This document shows positions 27,017-35,374 of a stretch of 64,000 bases of DNA, piece by piece. Source of the stretch: Flexibacter flexilis DSM 6793 (GTDB lineage Bacteria; Bacteroidota; Bacteroidia; Cytophagales; Flexibacteraceae); the NCBI RefSeq assembly GCF_900112255.1, contig NZ_FOLE01000002.1, positions 503,854 to 567,853 of the forward strand, read 5' to 3'. Made by a program: the position numbers and the translations under genes. Within the stretch, counting starts at the first letter, position 1; the number at the start of each line of letters is the position of its first letter. The notes beneath the pieces were generated by a model. That model saw nothing but the letters and a program-made list of their open reading frames with translations, searched no databases and had not been told where the DNA came from.

Positions 27017-27059
27017 AAAAAGGTTGGAGGCTGGCGGCAACCTTTCGCGCAACCTCCAA
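27017..27059 (-). terminator. Hairpin with two exclusive folds between the sigma factor gene and crtI
   Basis: One stem pairs TTGGAGG (27024-27030) with CCTCCAA (27053-27059). Another pairs AAGGTTG (27020-27026) with CAACCTT (27038-27044) and is directly followed on the transcript by U residues. They share bases 27024-27026, so they cannot form together. It is at least a terminator for the sigma gene and may be an attenuator of the crt operon. Confidence 0.5.
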
Positions 27060-27111
27060 AGTGAGTTAGATACAATCTGGGACGGCCAAATATTTATTCA
27101 AAAATAAATGC

Positions 27112-27615
27112 CTATCGGTACATAGTTAGTAATTTTTGGAGCTGCTTACGCGCCAAATGGATTCTATTTTTCACCGTTCCTATTGGAATGTTGAGTTTTT
27201 CTGCGATTTCGTGGTATTTGAAACCCTTATAATACAACATAAACGGCTTACTATGCGCCTCTTCGATAATGGACATGGCCTTGTTGATGTCGGCCATCAT
27301 CAGGGAATTGTAGGCCTGATTGGTAGAAGAATATGCCAATGAGTTAATCAAATATGCATCTTCGGAAGTGTCCACAAAAGTTTTTTGGCGTACAAGTCGC
27401 TGATAATTAGTAATAAAAGTGTTTTTCATAATGGTATAAAGCCACGCTTTGAGGTTAGTTCCGTCCGTGAACTTCTCGCGGTTGTTAAGGGCTTTTACCA
27501 TCGTGTCTTGCAACAAATCGTTAGCGTCGTCAGCATTGCGAGTTAAACGCATGGCAAACGGCTTGAGGGTCTTGGACGTTTGGGCTATGCTGTAATTAAA
27601 TTCTAAGGCTGTCAT
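27112..27615 (-). CDS. ECF-family RNA polymerase sigma factor
   Basis: The protein has 167 residues. Sigma-70 region 2 is seen as ADDANDLLQDTMVKALNN and NLKAWLYTIMKNTFIT, and region 4 as YKGFKYHEIAEKLNIPIGTVKNRIHLARKQL. It directs RNA polymerase to a specific set of promoters. No anti-sigma gene is adjacent. Genes for carotenoid synthesis lie immediately downstream on the same strand, so control of crt genes is likely but not shown. A consensus housekeeping promoter lies upstream. Confidence 0.9.
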   Translation of the reverse strand: MTALEFNYSIAQTSKTLKPFAMRLTRNADDANDLLQDTMVKALNNREKFTDGTNLKAWLYTIMKNTFITNYQRLVRQKTFVDTSEDAYLINSLAYSSTNQAYNSLMMADINKAMSIIEEAHSKPFMLYYKGFKYHEIAEKLNIPIGTVKNRIHLARKQLQKLLTMYR

Positions 27616-28094
27616 CTTGTGTTAATAGCTATGGTTGGAAGATATTTTGTTTAAGCAAATTTATAAAATATTAAACAAAACACAAGCACAAAAAAAATAA
27701 GGACAAAAAATCAACTAAATTTATTACACTAAAAATCTTTTTATTTTGTTGTTAAAAATCTAAAATATGCGTTTTAAACATAATTTTACGTATAAAAAGC
27801 AAATATAATGGTACATAAATATTTTTTACCAAACACTATTTTGTTTAACATTCAAGGCATAAACAATAGACAAAAATACAAACCGAAATCGAATAATACT
27901 TATTTTATATAAAATAATTTTAATAATCAATAATCTAACTAAAAAGCAAGCAAACACATAGGCTGCCACACATATAAGTTAAAAACATGGTTTGAATCAT
28001 TGTTTTAGTAGTTTTACGCCCGTAGCTTTGCTCAATTTCTTTGATAGAAACGACCGCTATCTGTTTACCTTTTAGGATTTTAATAACACTTTTC
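27616..28094. other. AT-rich divergent intergenic region, 479 bp
   Basis: It separates the sigma factor gene (minus) and the tryptophan dioxygenase gene (plus). Besides the sigma promoter I see only very AT-rich DNA, with poly-A and poly-T runs between 27690 and 27960, and no convincing small gene or RNA. Confidence 0.5.
27656..27685 (-). promoter_or_regulatory. Promoter of the ECF sigma factor gene
   Basis: On the minus strand, TTG (27683-27685), a 19-base spacer and TAAATTTG (27656-27663) match TTG/TAnnTTTG. It lies about 41 bp upstream of the ATG. Confidence 0.5.
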
Positions 28095-29057
28095 ATGGAA
28101 GAAAAAAACGCCGCACTCATGGCGCAATTAGAGAAGTTGCAAGCCAAATATCAGGCCACGGGGCAAGATATTATTTCATATTTGGAGGGCTTGTATTACA
28201 CAGACTTTCTGAATTATTGGGATTATGTGCACACCGATACTTTGCTTTCCTTGCAGATTCCGCGAACGAGCCTACCCGACGAGCAAATTTTTATTATCTA
28301 TCACCAAATCACCGAATTATACTTCAAACTCATTCTTTCCGAAGTCAATCAAATAGCCGACAAAGCCGATTTGACGACGGAATTTATGCTCGAACGTGTG
28401 GAGCGTATCAACCGCTATTGGGAAATTCTGGTACAGTCTTTTGTCGTGATGGTAAACGGCATGGAAACCGAACAGTTCATGAAATTCCGCATGGCTTTGC
28501 TGCCTGCCAGCGGTTTCCAGTCGGCGCAATATCGCCTTATCGAAATTGCTGCAACTGATTTTATCAACCTCGTAACCAAAGACTTACGTCCAACTATGAA
28601 GCAAGCCAGCATCGAGCAAATGTACGAACACATTTACTGGAAAGAAGGCGCGACCGAAATTGCCACAGGCCAAAAAACATTGACTTTGGTGCGTTTTGAA
28701 GAAAAATATGGCGCACAATTCATCGCACAAGGACACGCTTTTTTAAGCAAAAACTTGCGCAAACGCTATCTTTCGTTGCCGGCCGACAGCGAGAAAATGC
28801 CTGCTTTGCACCAAGCTTTGCGGGAGTTCGACACGTTTGTAAACGTAAAATGGCCTTTGGCGCATTTGCGTTCGGCAGGTCGCTACTTGCAACGCAACGT
28901 AGATGTTTTGGCTGCGACTGGTGGCACGAACTGGCAAAAATATTTGCCGCCTCGTTTCCAAAAACGCATTTTCTTCCCCGAACTTTGGAGCGAAGAGGAT
29001 GTAGAAAACTGGGGCAAAGCCGCCGTGTTAGATGCTTACGGAATGTCCGAAAAATAA
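28095..29057 (+). CDS. Tryptophan 2,3-dioxygenase
   Basis: The start at 28095 (320 residues, MEEKNAALMAQLEKL) is chosen over an upstream TTG. Family signatures are the N-terminal YHQITELYFKL with its substrate-contact His, RFRMAL-like FMKFRMALLPASGFQS (substrate carboxylate site), and WPLAHLRSAGRYL carrying the haem-ligand His. It opens tryptophan to N-formylkynurenine, the first step of kynurenine breakdown, in the cytosol. Neither formamidase nor kynureninase is in the window. A good terminator follows the gene. Confidence 0.92.
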   Translation: MEEKNAALMAQLEKLQAKYQATGQDIISYLEGLYYTDFLNYWDYVHTDTLLSLQIPRTSLPDEQIFIIYHQITELYFKLILSEVNQIADKADLTTEFMLERVERINRYWEILVQSFVVMVNGMETEQFMKFRMALLPASGFQSAQYRLIEIAATDFINLVTKDLRPTMKQASIEQMYEHIYWKEGATEIATGQKTLTLVRFEEKYGAQFIAQGHAFLSKNLRKRYLSLPADSEKMPALHQALREFDTFVNVKWPLAHLRSAGRYLQRNVDVLAATGGTNWQKYLPPRFQKRIFFPELWSEEDVENWGKAAVLDAYGMSEK

Positions 29058-29091
29058 TTGCTTGCGATTCAAACCCTGTGTTTTTCGCTCC

Positions 29092-29130
29092 AAAAACGCC
29101 ATTTGTGATGCTTTCGCAAGTGGCGTTTTT
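29092..29130 (+). terminator. Terminator after the tryptophan dioxygenase gene
   Basis: The arms AAAAACGCCATTTG (29092-29105) and CAAGTGGCGTTTTT (29117-29130) pair with one wobble, ending in T5. Confidence 0.8.
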
Positions 29131-29194
29131 GTTATAAACTTTATTATATTTGACCCTATTCAAGTTTTTTCACCAAAACACCACAAAAGCAACT

Positions 29195-29890
29195 ATGAAA
29201 ACGCAATTCGTTGCCGCTATGTTACTTTTTTCTTTTTTTCGTACCCAAGCCCAAGACGACCGCAGCAAAATGGATTGGCCTAATCTGAATAAATACGCGC
29301 AAGAAAACGCAGCACTTAAAGCCCCGACCGCACAAGAACAACGTGTCGTTTTTATGGGCAATTCTATCACCGAATTTTGGAAGCGCGACGACCCCGCTTT
29401 TTTTGAAGGAAGACCGTATTTTGACCGTGGCATTAGTGGCCAAACCACTTCGCAAATGTTGTTGCGTTTCAGGCCAGACGTGATTAACCTCAAACCAAAA
29501 GTAGTGGTTATCTTGGCGGGTATCAACGACATAGCCGAAAATACGGGGCCGATTTCTTTGGAAAATGTATTCGGAAATATCGTGTCGATGGCCGAGCTTG
29601 CCCGCGCCAACAACATCAAAGTGGTACTTTCGTCGGTGCTGCCTGCCCTAGATTTTTATTGGAGACCAGGCCTCGAACCTGCGCCAAAAGTAATCAAACT
29701 CAATGCCATGATAAAGAGTTATTGTACCAAAAATAACATTCCTTACGCCGATTATTTTTCGGCAATGGTAGATGCAGAAAACGGGTTGGATAAAAAATAC
29801 ACGAACGATGCCGTTCACCCGACGTTGGCAGGCTACAAAGTAATGGAGCCTATCGTAGAGAAAGCCATCAAAAAAGCATTGAGCAAATAA
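29195..29890 (+). CDS. Secreted SGNH/GDSL hydrolase
   Basis: The start at 29195 (231 residues) gives a signal peptide (about 1-20, ending in RTQAQ). The four SGNH blocks are visible: FMGNSITEFW (nucleophile Ser in block I), GISGQTTSQML (Gly), ILAGINDIAE (Asn) and DAVHPTLAGYKVM (Asp and His). It is probably a lipase, acyl-hydrolase or sugar esterase acting outside the cytoplasm; the substrate is not evident. It stands alone between two terminators. Confidence 0.88.
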   Translation: MKTQFVAAMLLFSFFRTQAQDDRSKMDWPNLNKYAQENAALKAPTAQEQRVVFMGNSITEFWKRDDPAFFEGRPYFDRGISGQTTSQMLLRFRPDVINLKPKVVVILAGINDIAENTGPISLENVFGNIVSMAELARANNIKVVLSSVLPALDFYWRPGLEPAPKVIKLNAMIKSYCTKNNIPYADYFSAMVDAENGLDKKYTNDAVHPTLAGYKVMEPIVEKAIKKALSK

Positions 29891-29907
29891 ATGACACAAG
29901 CAAAACC

Positions 29908-29942
29908 AAACGTCGCTGAGCAATTGGCGGCGTTTCTTTTTT
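29908..29942 (+). terminator. Terminator after the SGNH hydrolase gene
   Basis: The arms AAACGTCGC (29908-29916) and GCGGCGTTT (29927-29935) pair with one wobble, followed by a T-rich run. Confidence 0.75.
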
Positions 29943-30040
29943 TGGGTAAAAAATACCGCAAAGTGTCGTAACTTCGCGGCCATTGGTGCGTTTGCGCCTT
30001 ATGTGTGTTCTTCATTTTTTTTTCAACTATTGCACAGGTT

Positions 30041-31045
30041 ATGAACAAGTTATTTAAAAATCTGATGTTTGTGGCACTTATCGGGGCGGCGGCCAGTTGT
30101 GGCAGCCACACCGACGATGAATGCGCCAACGACATAGACGTTTCGGACGTGAAAGTAAATGCGCCCATCGTGCGCCTCGACAACGAAATGTTTGAATACA
30201 AGAAAGATGCAGCATCTTTCACTAAATTTATGGACAAATATCCGCTGTTTTCGGAGGTTTTTTTGCAAAGAAAACACACATCCGAAGACGAGATTCTTTG
30301 TCAGCACATGGTAAAGTTGCTCAACTCACCGTATTTGGACACGCTGCACACGGAAACCGAAAATTATTTCGGCAATCTGGCCGACGTACAAAGCGATTTG
30401 AACAAAGCTTTCGCGCACATCAAATACTATTATCCCAACTTCCAAGAACCAAAAGTATATTCGATGGTGTCGGGTTTTTCTACGGACGTGTTCGTTTCTG
30501 ATAGTATGGTCGTGATTGGTTTGGACCATTTTTTGCGCGAACACACGCGTTACAAACCCCAAATGTTACCAGACTATATCCAACGCCGCATGGTTCGTTC
30601 TTCTATCGTTCCGATGATTGCCATGACCACTTCCAATAAATATTCGGCGCAGTCGCCAGACCCTGCCGATATGCTCGCCAACATGATTTCGTGGGGACAA
30701 ACCTATTATTTCATGAAAAAAGTAATGCCTTGCACGCCCGACAGCGTAATTATTGGCTATACGGGCCAAGAAATGAAGGAAGTGGAAGAAAACAAGGCCG
30801 TGATTTGGAAACATTTTGTAAACCAAAAACTATTTTTCACCAACGACCATTTCGTTACGACCAAATACATTGGCGAACGTCCGCACACTTTCGAGATTGG
30901 CGAAAAATGCCCAGGCCGCATTGGCCGTTGGTTGGGTTGGCAAATCGTAAAGAAATACGCCGAAGACCGCAAACTTTCTTTGCCAGAAGTAATGAAACTC
31001 AACAACGCCAAACAAGTATTTGAAGAAGCTAAATATAAACCCTAA
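30041..31045 (+). CDS. gldB: Gliding motility lipoprotein GldB
   Basis: The start at 30041 (334 residues) gives a lipoprotein signal with lipobox Cys at residue 20 (GAAASCGS). The body matches GldB: RLDNEMFEYKKD near the start, KYPLFSEVFLQ, VYSMVSGFSTDVF, VIGLDHFL and YGPRNEG-free tail IGEKCPGRIGRWLGWQIV. GldB is one of the Gld lipoproteins needed for gliding in flavobacteria; its exact molecular role is unknown. No gldC follows. The downstream FMN reductase gene is 6 bp away, so they may share a transcript. Confidence 0.88.
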   Translation: MNKLFKNLMFVALIGAAASCGSHTDDECANDIDVSDVKVNAPIVRLDNEMFEYKKDAASFTKFMDKYPLFSEVFLQRKHTSEDEILCQHMVKLLNSPYLDTLHTETENYFGNLADVQSDLNKAFAHIKYYYPNFQEPKVYSMVSGFSTDVFVSDSMVVIGLDHFLREHTRYKPQMLPDYIQRRMVRSSIVPMIAMTTSNKYSAQSPDPADMLANMISWGQTYYFMKKVMPCTPDSVIIGYTGQEMKEVEENKAVIWKHFVNQKLFFTNDHFVTTKYIGERPHTFEIGEKCPGRIGRWLGWQIVKKYAEDRKLSLPEVMKLNNAKQVFEEAKYKP

Positions 31046-31051
31046 TCAGTT

Positions 31052-31603
31052 ATGAAAATCGCTATCATTTCGGGCAGTCCGCGCCTCGAAAGCACTACTT
31101 TTCGCGTAGCTTTGCATCTAAAAGACTATTTTTCGGCCACTTATCCGCAACACGAATTTGTGTTGGTGGACGTGCGCGAATATCCGTTACCTTATGTGCA
31201 AAACGTGTTTAGCTCTCTTGCCGAAACTCCGCCACAATGGAAAGGTTTAGGAGAAATCATGTTTGGCGCAGACGCGTTTGTGTTGATTTCGCCTGAATAC
31301 AACGGCTCTTATTCGCCAGCCCTTAAAAACTTGCTCGACCATTTCCCCAAACAACTACACAAAACTTTTGCGGTGGTTACGGCCTCACCTGGTATGCTTG
31401 GCGGAATGCGTGCAGCGCAACAGTTACTTTTGCTGGTCAGTGCGTTTTTTGGCGTGCCTTCGCCGCATTTGCTTGTTACGCCTGCCGTGGACAAAAAATT
31501 TAGCCCAACAGGTGCGCTTTTGGACGAGAGTTTCGCCAAAACGATTCAGTATTTCGCTAAAGAATTTGTTTGGTTGGCAGAAGCCCTTGCCGATAAAAAG
31601 TAA
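31052..31603 (+). CDS. NADPH-dependent FMN reductase family protein
   Basis: The protein has 183 residues with a flavodoxin-like fold: ISGSPRLESTTFRVA (phosphate-binding loop) and SPEYNGSYSPALKNLLDH (flavin-isoalloxazine loop), as in ArsH/chromate reductase-type proteins. It probably reduces flavins or quinones with NAD(P)H in the cytosol. It overlaps no gene and ends at a bidirectional terminator. The link with gldB is only positional. Confidence 0.85.
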   Translation: MKIAIISGSPRLESTTFRVALHLKDYFSATYPQHEFVLVDVREYPLPYVQNVFSSLAETPPQWKGLGEIMFGADAFVLISPEYNGSYSPALKNLLDHFPKQLHKTFAVVTASPGMLGGMRAAQQLLLLVSAFFGVPSPHLLVTPAVDKKFSPTGALLDESFAKTIQYFAKEFVWLAEALADKK

Positions 31604-31619
31604 GTTTAACATTTAAAAC

Positions 31620-31664
31620 AAAACACACACCCTTCGCCTTTGCTTGGTGAGGGGTGTGTGTTTT
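31620..31664. terminator. Bidirectional terminator between FMN reductase and beta-barrel protein genes
   Basis: The arms AAAACACACACCC (31620-31632) and GGGTGTGTGTTTT (31652-31664) are perfect complements. The genes on either side converge. Confidence 0.8.
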
Positions 31665-31677
31665 GTTTTATCTTCAA

Positions 31678-32391
31678 TTATAATTTAATGCCAATACCCA
31701 AGCCAATATTAACAGTGCTCATTTTCTGAGTATAAGAGGTTATTTCTACAGAGCCACCACTTGTCCTATTTACGATATTAGTAAATTTAGCTTTGGCACT
31801 CAAATAGTCTATATTGGTCAAAAAGTACGTTTTTTTTCCGATAATCCACTTAAAGCCAGTACCAACCAAGTAAGCAAAAGTAAAATCAGTGGCTCTATCT
31901 TGCTGTATCCAGCCGTACCCATAGTTACTTTGTAAATTCTCTCTCTTTTCTGGCAATACGGCATAAGCAAGGCCAATCATTACGCGAGGTTCAATAAAAA
32001 CTTTATGTTCGGGTATATAAAAAGACTCATAGCCACCAACCATTAATGTAGCAAGTTTCCAGTTACCAGCGGTTACATTATCCCTAACATTATAGCCATC
32101 TTTTAGATATAATTTAGACATACCGTCTGATAGTGCTTCTGTATCGATTGTGTTGGATTGGCGGCGTAGTGAAGTGATTATCCCAAAACGTTTACCCAAT
32201 TTATGGGCAAGCGATATTTCGAAGAAGCTACCAATTCCTGCAAATCCCGAATAGGATTTCTCTATATCCTTGCTTGCAAATTTCCCAACAGGAGCACTTA
32301 CGCCCAACGAAAACCCAAAATGACCTTTTTCTTGCGCAAAACTGCTATGTAGTAATAACACTGCAACAATAGATAGTAAAGTTTTTTTCAT
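31678..32391 (-). CDS. Outer-membrane beta-barrel protein
   Basis: The protein has 237 residues with a signal peptide (about 1-20, LLLHSSFAQ). The mature part is an alternating beta pattern with glycine turns and ends in a hydrophobic-aromatic strand (INIGLGIGIKL). It resembles small porin-like barrels of the OmpW/PorT-like superfamily common in Bacteroidota. No catalytic motif is visible. It stands alone, with a terminator on each side. Confidence 0.75.
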   Translation of the reverse strand: MKKTLLSIVAVLLLHSSFAQEKGHFGFSLGVSAPVGKFASKDIEKSYSGFAGIGSFFEISLAHKLGKRFGIITSLRRQSNTIDTEALSDGMSKLYLKDGYNVRDNVTAGNWKLATLMVGGYESFYIPEHKVFIEPRVMIGLAYAVLPEKRENLQSNYGYGWIQQDRATDFTFAYLVGTGFKWIIGKKTYFLTNIDYLSAKAKFTNIVNRTSGGSVEITSYTQKMSTVNIGLGIGIKL

Positions 32392-32722
32392 ATTTTTTCT
32401 TTAAACTAAAAATGAATTAATGTTTTTTTGAAGGGCGCAAAAATATAATATTTATGTAATACTATTTTGCATTCTCCACAAAAAAAGCTACCTGTCTTCA
32501 TACGGACAAGTAGCTTTTGGGATAATAGAGAAATGCTTACTAAAACATGAAATAAAAACAGGGTGATTCTTTTAGCCGCACGCCTCAACAGCAATGCAAT
32601 TCAATAGCCTCCAACCATGAAGACTTTCAGGCTGTGAGCCGCACACAAAAACACACACAAAAGTGGACTCACAGACCCCATACACACAAACAGACTTTAC
32701 TCAATTCATATTTTTAAAAATC
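32392..32722. other. Intergenic region, 331 bp
   Basis: It lies upstream of the beta-barrel gene and downstream of dctA. It holds the terminator at 32480-32518 and a second imperfect stem (CTGTGAG 32632-32638 with CTCACAG 32668-32674) lacking a U tract. I see no coding frame with support. Confidence 0.5.
32480..32518 (-). terminator. Terminator of the dicarboxylate uptake operon
   Basis: The arms AAAAGCTAC (32483-32491) and GTAGCTTTT (32510-32518) with a further CTGTC/GACAA pair form a stem, followed on the minus strand by T7. It lies about 200 bp after the dctA stop. Confidence 0.65.
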
Positions 32723-33997
32723 TTACTGTGCAGGCAACGCTTCCGCATCATCGGCATCGGGGAGATTTTCGGTATGTGCAAACTCGTTTTCACTTTTGGA
32801 AATAACGATTGTGGCTACGCCATTGCCTATAAAATTGGTGATGGCGCGTGCCTCACTCATAAACTTATCCACGCCCAACAAAAAGGCCAAACCTTCTACG
32901 GGGATTTTGTGAATCGCCGTAAGCGTAGAAGCCAACACAATAAAACCGCTACCCGTTACGCCTGCCGCGCCTTTGCTGGTAATCATTAGCAAGCCAATAA
33001 TAGTAAGGATTTCGCCCAACGAAAGTTCTACATTGTAGAGCTGCGCCAAAAAGATAACGGCCATCGAAAGGTAAATAGACGTTCCGTCCAGATTGAAGGA
33101 ATAACCCGTCGGGACAACCAAACCAACCACCGATTTACTGCAACCCATACTTTCGAGTTTGCGCATCAGGTTTGGCAAAGCGGGTTCGCTCGAAGACGTG
33201 CCCAACACAATCAGCAATTCGGTACGGAGATATTTAATAAAATCAAGAATACTCATTTTGTAATAGCGCATAATGCTGGCCAACACCACAAAAATGAATA
33301 GTCCCATCGTGGCATACATCGTGAGCATAAGTTTACCCAACGGCAACAACGAATGCAGACCAAATTTTCCAATCGCGTAGGCCATTCCCCCAAACGCACC
33401 CAAAGGCGCAAGGTACATCACCCATTTGAGGGCCGTAAAAACCCAGTGCGAAGCCTTATAAAGTATTGCTACGATGCGTTCGCGACCGCCGTAATAGTTC
33501 AGGGCAATGCCCACCACGATAGCCGCCACCAACACTTGTAGCGTCACGTTGTCCATAAAAAATTGCAACCAACTAAACGCCTTCGGATTTTGGGTGTATT
33601 TGCTGGCATCTTGCATGTTTAGCCCCGTGCGGTCTATGTGGCCGGGTTTCACGAGCAAAGCCATTGCCACGCCGATAGCTAAGGCAAACGTAGTTACTAT
33701 CTCAAAGTAAATCAGCGATTTAACCCCAATACGACCTACTTTTTTCAGATTGCCCATGCCGCTAATTCCCAGCACGATGGTCAGGAAAATAATCGGGGCT
33801 ACAAAGAATTTGATAATGCTAATAAAAGTATCGCCGATGACTTTCATCTCTACGGCTTTGGCGGGTGCATAATGCCCCAGAAGAATACCCGAAACGATGG
33901 CAACGAAAACCCAAAACGTAAGGTTGCTGAGTACCTTCAGAGCCAAAGGCTTATTCGGGGTTTCGGTGGCGGTTGATTGTGCTTGAACGTTCATCAT
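32723..33997 (-). CDS. C4-dicarboxylate/cation symporter (DctA family)
   Basis: The protein has 424 residues with many membrane spans. Glutamate-transporter-fold hallmarks are present: SSSEPALPNLMRKLE (HP1 serine-rich motif), VVPTGYSFNLDGTSIYLSMA and GVTGSGFIVLASTLTAI (HP2). KFMSEARAITNFIGNGVATIV matches DctA more closely than GltP. It imports succinate, fumarate or malate with protons or sodium. It closes an operon with the outer-membrane channel and MHS permease genes, with 6-bp gaps between them. Confidence 0.9.
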   Translation of the reverse strand: MMNVQAQSTATETPNKPLALKVLSNLTFWVFVAIVSGILLGHYAPAKAVEMKVIGDTFISIIKFFVAPIIFLTIVLGISGMGNLKKVGRIGVKSLIYFEIVTTFALAIGVAMALLVKPGHIDRTGLNMQDASKYTQNPKAFSWLQFFMDNVTLQVLVAAIVVGIALNYYGGRERIVAILYKASHWVFTALKWVMYLAPLGAFGGMAYAIGKFGLHSLLPLGKLMLTMYATMGLFIFVVLASIMRYYKMSILDFIKYLRTELLIVLGTSSSEPALPNLMRKLESMGCSKSVVGLVVPTGYSFNLDGTSIYLSMAVIFLAQLYNVELSLGEILTIIGLLMITSKGAAGVTGSGFIVLASTLTAIHKIPVEGLAFLLGVDKFMSEARAITNFIGNGVATIVISKSENEFAHTENLPDADDAEALPAQ

Positions 33998-34003
33998 GGC
34001 GTA

Positions 34004-35368
34004 TTAGATTTTTTGGTGGGATAATGGCTTGTCAGTGAAAAGAGAACCTGTTTTTGTTTCTTTGGTAAACAGGTTGATAAGAAAGGAAATGAAAATGCAG
34101 GCCGTCAGGTACCAGAAAAAGTATTCTTCGTGACCTATTTCTTTGAAATACAAGGCGATATATTCGGCTGTTCCTCCAAAAATGGCAACCGTAATAGAGA
34201 AAGGCAGCCCCACGCCTAAGGCGCGTATTTCGGTCGGGAAAAGCTCGGCTTTTACCACCGCACTAATCGACGAATACAAAGACACTTGCACAAGTGCAAG
34301 CAATATTAATGCAACAGCCAACCAAACATTATGGGTAGTGGCCAATGTAGAAAGTAAAGGATACGTGCTAAGTGTTCCGAGTATTCCGAAAGTCAATGTC
34401 AGGGGTTTACGGCCAATTTTATCCGACAAAAGCCCAAAAAACGGTTGCATAAATGCCAGCGTCAGCAGCACAACAAACGTAATAATGGTTACTTCGGCTT
34501 TGGGCAAATGCACGGTATTGACCAAAAACTTTTGCATATAAATCGTGTACGTGTAAAACGTCAGCGTGCCGCCCATCGTCAGGCCTACCACCGTGAGCAA
34601 TGCTTTCGGATAGCGAAGCAATTCCCGCACCGAACCATATTTTCGCGCAATTTCGGTCGGTTGGTCGCGTACGAGTCGGTACGCCAGCGTTTCGTGCATA
34701 TTGTTGCGCAAATACAAGGCAATCACCGAAAGAGCCGCCCCAATCACGAACGGAATACGCCAACCCCAAGCCTCTATTTGGGCATCGGTCAGGAACAAAC
34801 GTTGCATGAGCAACTGAATACCCAAAGCCAGCATTTGCCCGCCAATCGTAGTTACATATTGAAAACTTGAATAAAAACCCCTGCGGTTGGGCGTAGCGAT
34901 TTCGCTCAAATAAGTGGCCGAAGTGCCGTATTCGCCCCCAACACTCAAGCCCTGAAGCAATCGCGCCGTAAGCAACAACACAGGCGCAAGTACGCCCACC
35001 GCTTCGTAAGTGGGTGTCAGTGCAATGAGCAACGAACCCAACGACATGAGCAAAACCGACAAGGTCATCGAAAATTTACGCCCCATTTTGTCGGCCAAAC
35101 TCCCAAACAACCAGCCACCAATCGGGCGCATCAGGAAGCCTGCGGCAAAAATTCCAGCCGTTTTGAGCAGTTGGGCGGTGCTGCTGCTTTCAGGAAAAAA
35201 GACAGGCGCAAAGTACACGGCAAAAGCAGAATACGCATACCAATCATACCATTCTACCAAATTGCCGACCGTGCCACTGACAAAAGCTCTGAAGCTACTG
35301 CCACCCGATGGCACAGGCTGTGCCGTTGCCGTCGCTGCATTCGTCCGAGAATTAATGCTAATTACCAT
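34004..35368 (-). CDS. MFS metabolite:H+ symporter (MHS family), alpha-ketoglutarate-permease-like
   Basis: The protein has 454 residues. The MHS hallmark is GTVGNLVEWYDWYAYSAF, followed by RPIGGWLFGSLADKMGRK, GLSVGGEYGTSATYLSE and RRGFYSSFQYVT, all typical of the KgtP/ProP/ShiA group. It is an inner-membrane symporter of organic acids or osmolytes. Placed between a porin-like gene (6-bp gap) and dctA (6-bp gap), it most likely carries a di- or tricarboxylate such as 2-oxoglutarate. Confidence 0.88.
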   Translation of the reverse strand: MVISINSRTNAATATAQPVPSGGSSFRAFVSGTVGNLVEWYDWYAYSAFAVYFAPVFFPESSSTAQLLKTAGIFAAGFLMRPIGGWLFGSLADKMGRKFSMTLSVLLMSLGSLLIALTPTYEAVGVLAPVLLLTARLLQGLSVGGEYGTSATYLSEIATPNRRGFYSSFQYVTTIGGQMLALGIQLLMQRLFLTDAQIEAWGWRIPFVIGAALSVIALYLRNNMHETLAYRLVRDQPTEIARKYGSVRELLRYPKALLTVVGLTMGGTLTFYTYTIYMQKFLVNTVHLPKAEVTIITFVVLLTLAFMQPFFGLLSDKIGRKPLTLTFGILGTLSTYPLLSTLATTHNVWLAVALILLALVQVSLYSSISAVVKAELFPTEIRALGVGLPFSITVAIFGGTAEYIALYFKEIGHEEYFFWYLTACIFISFLINLFTKETKTGSLFTDKPLSHQKI

Positions 35369-35374
35369 AAAGGC

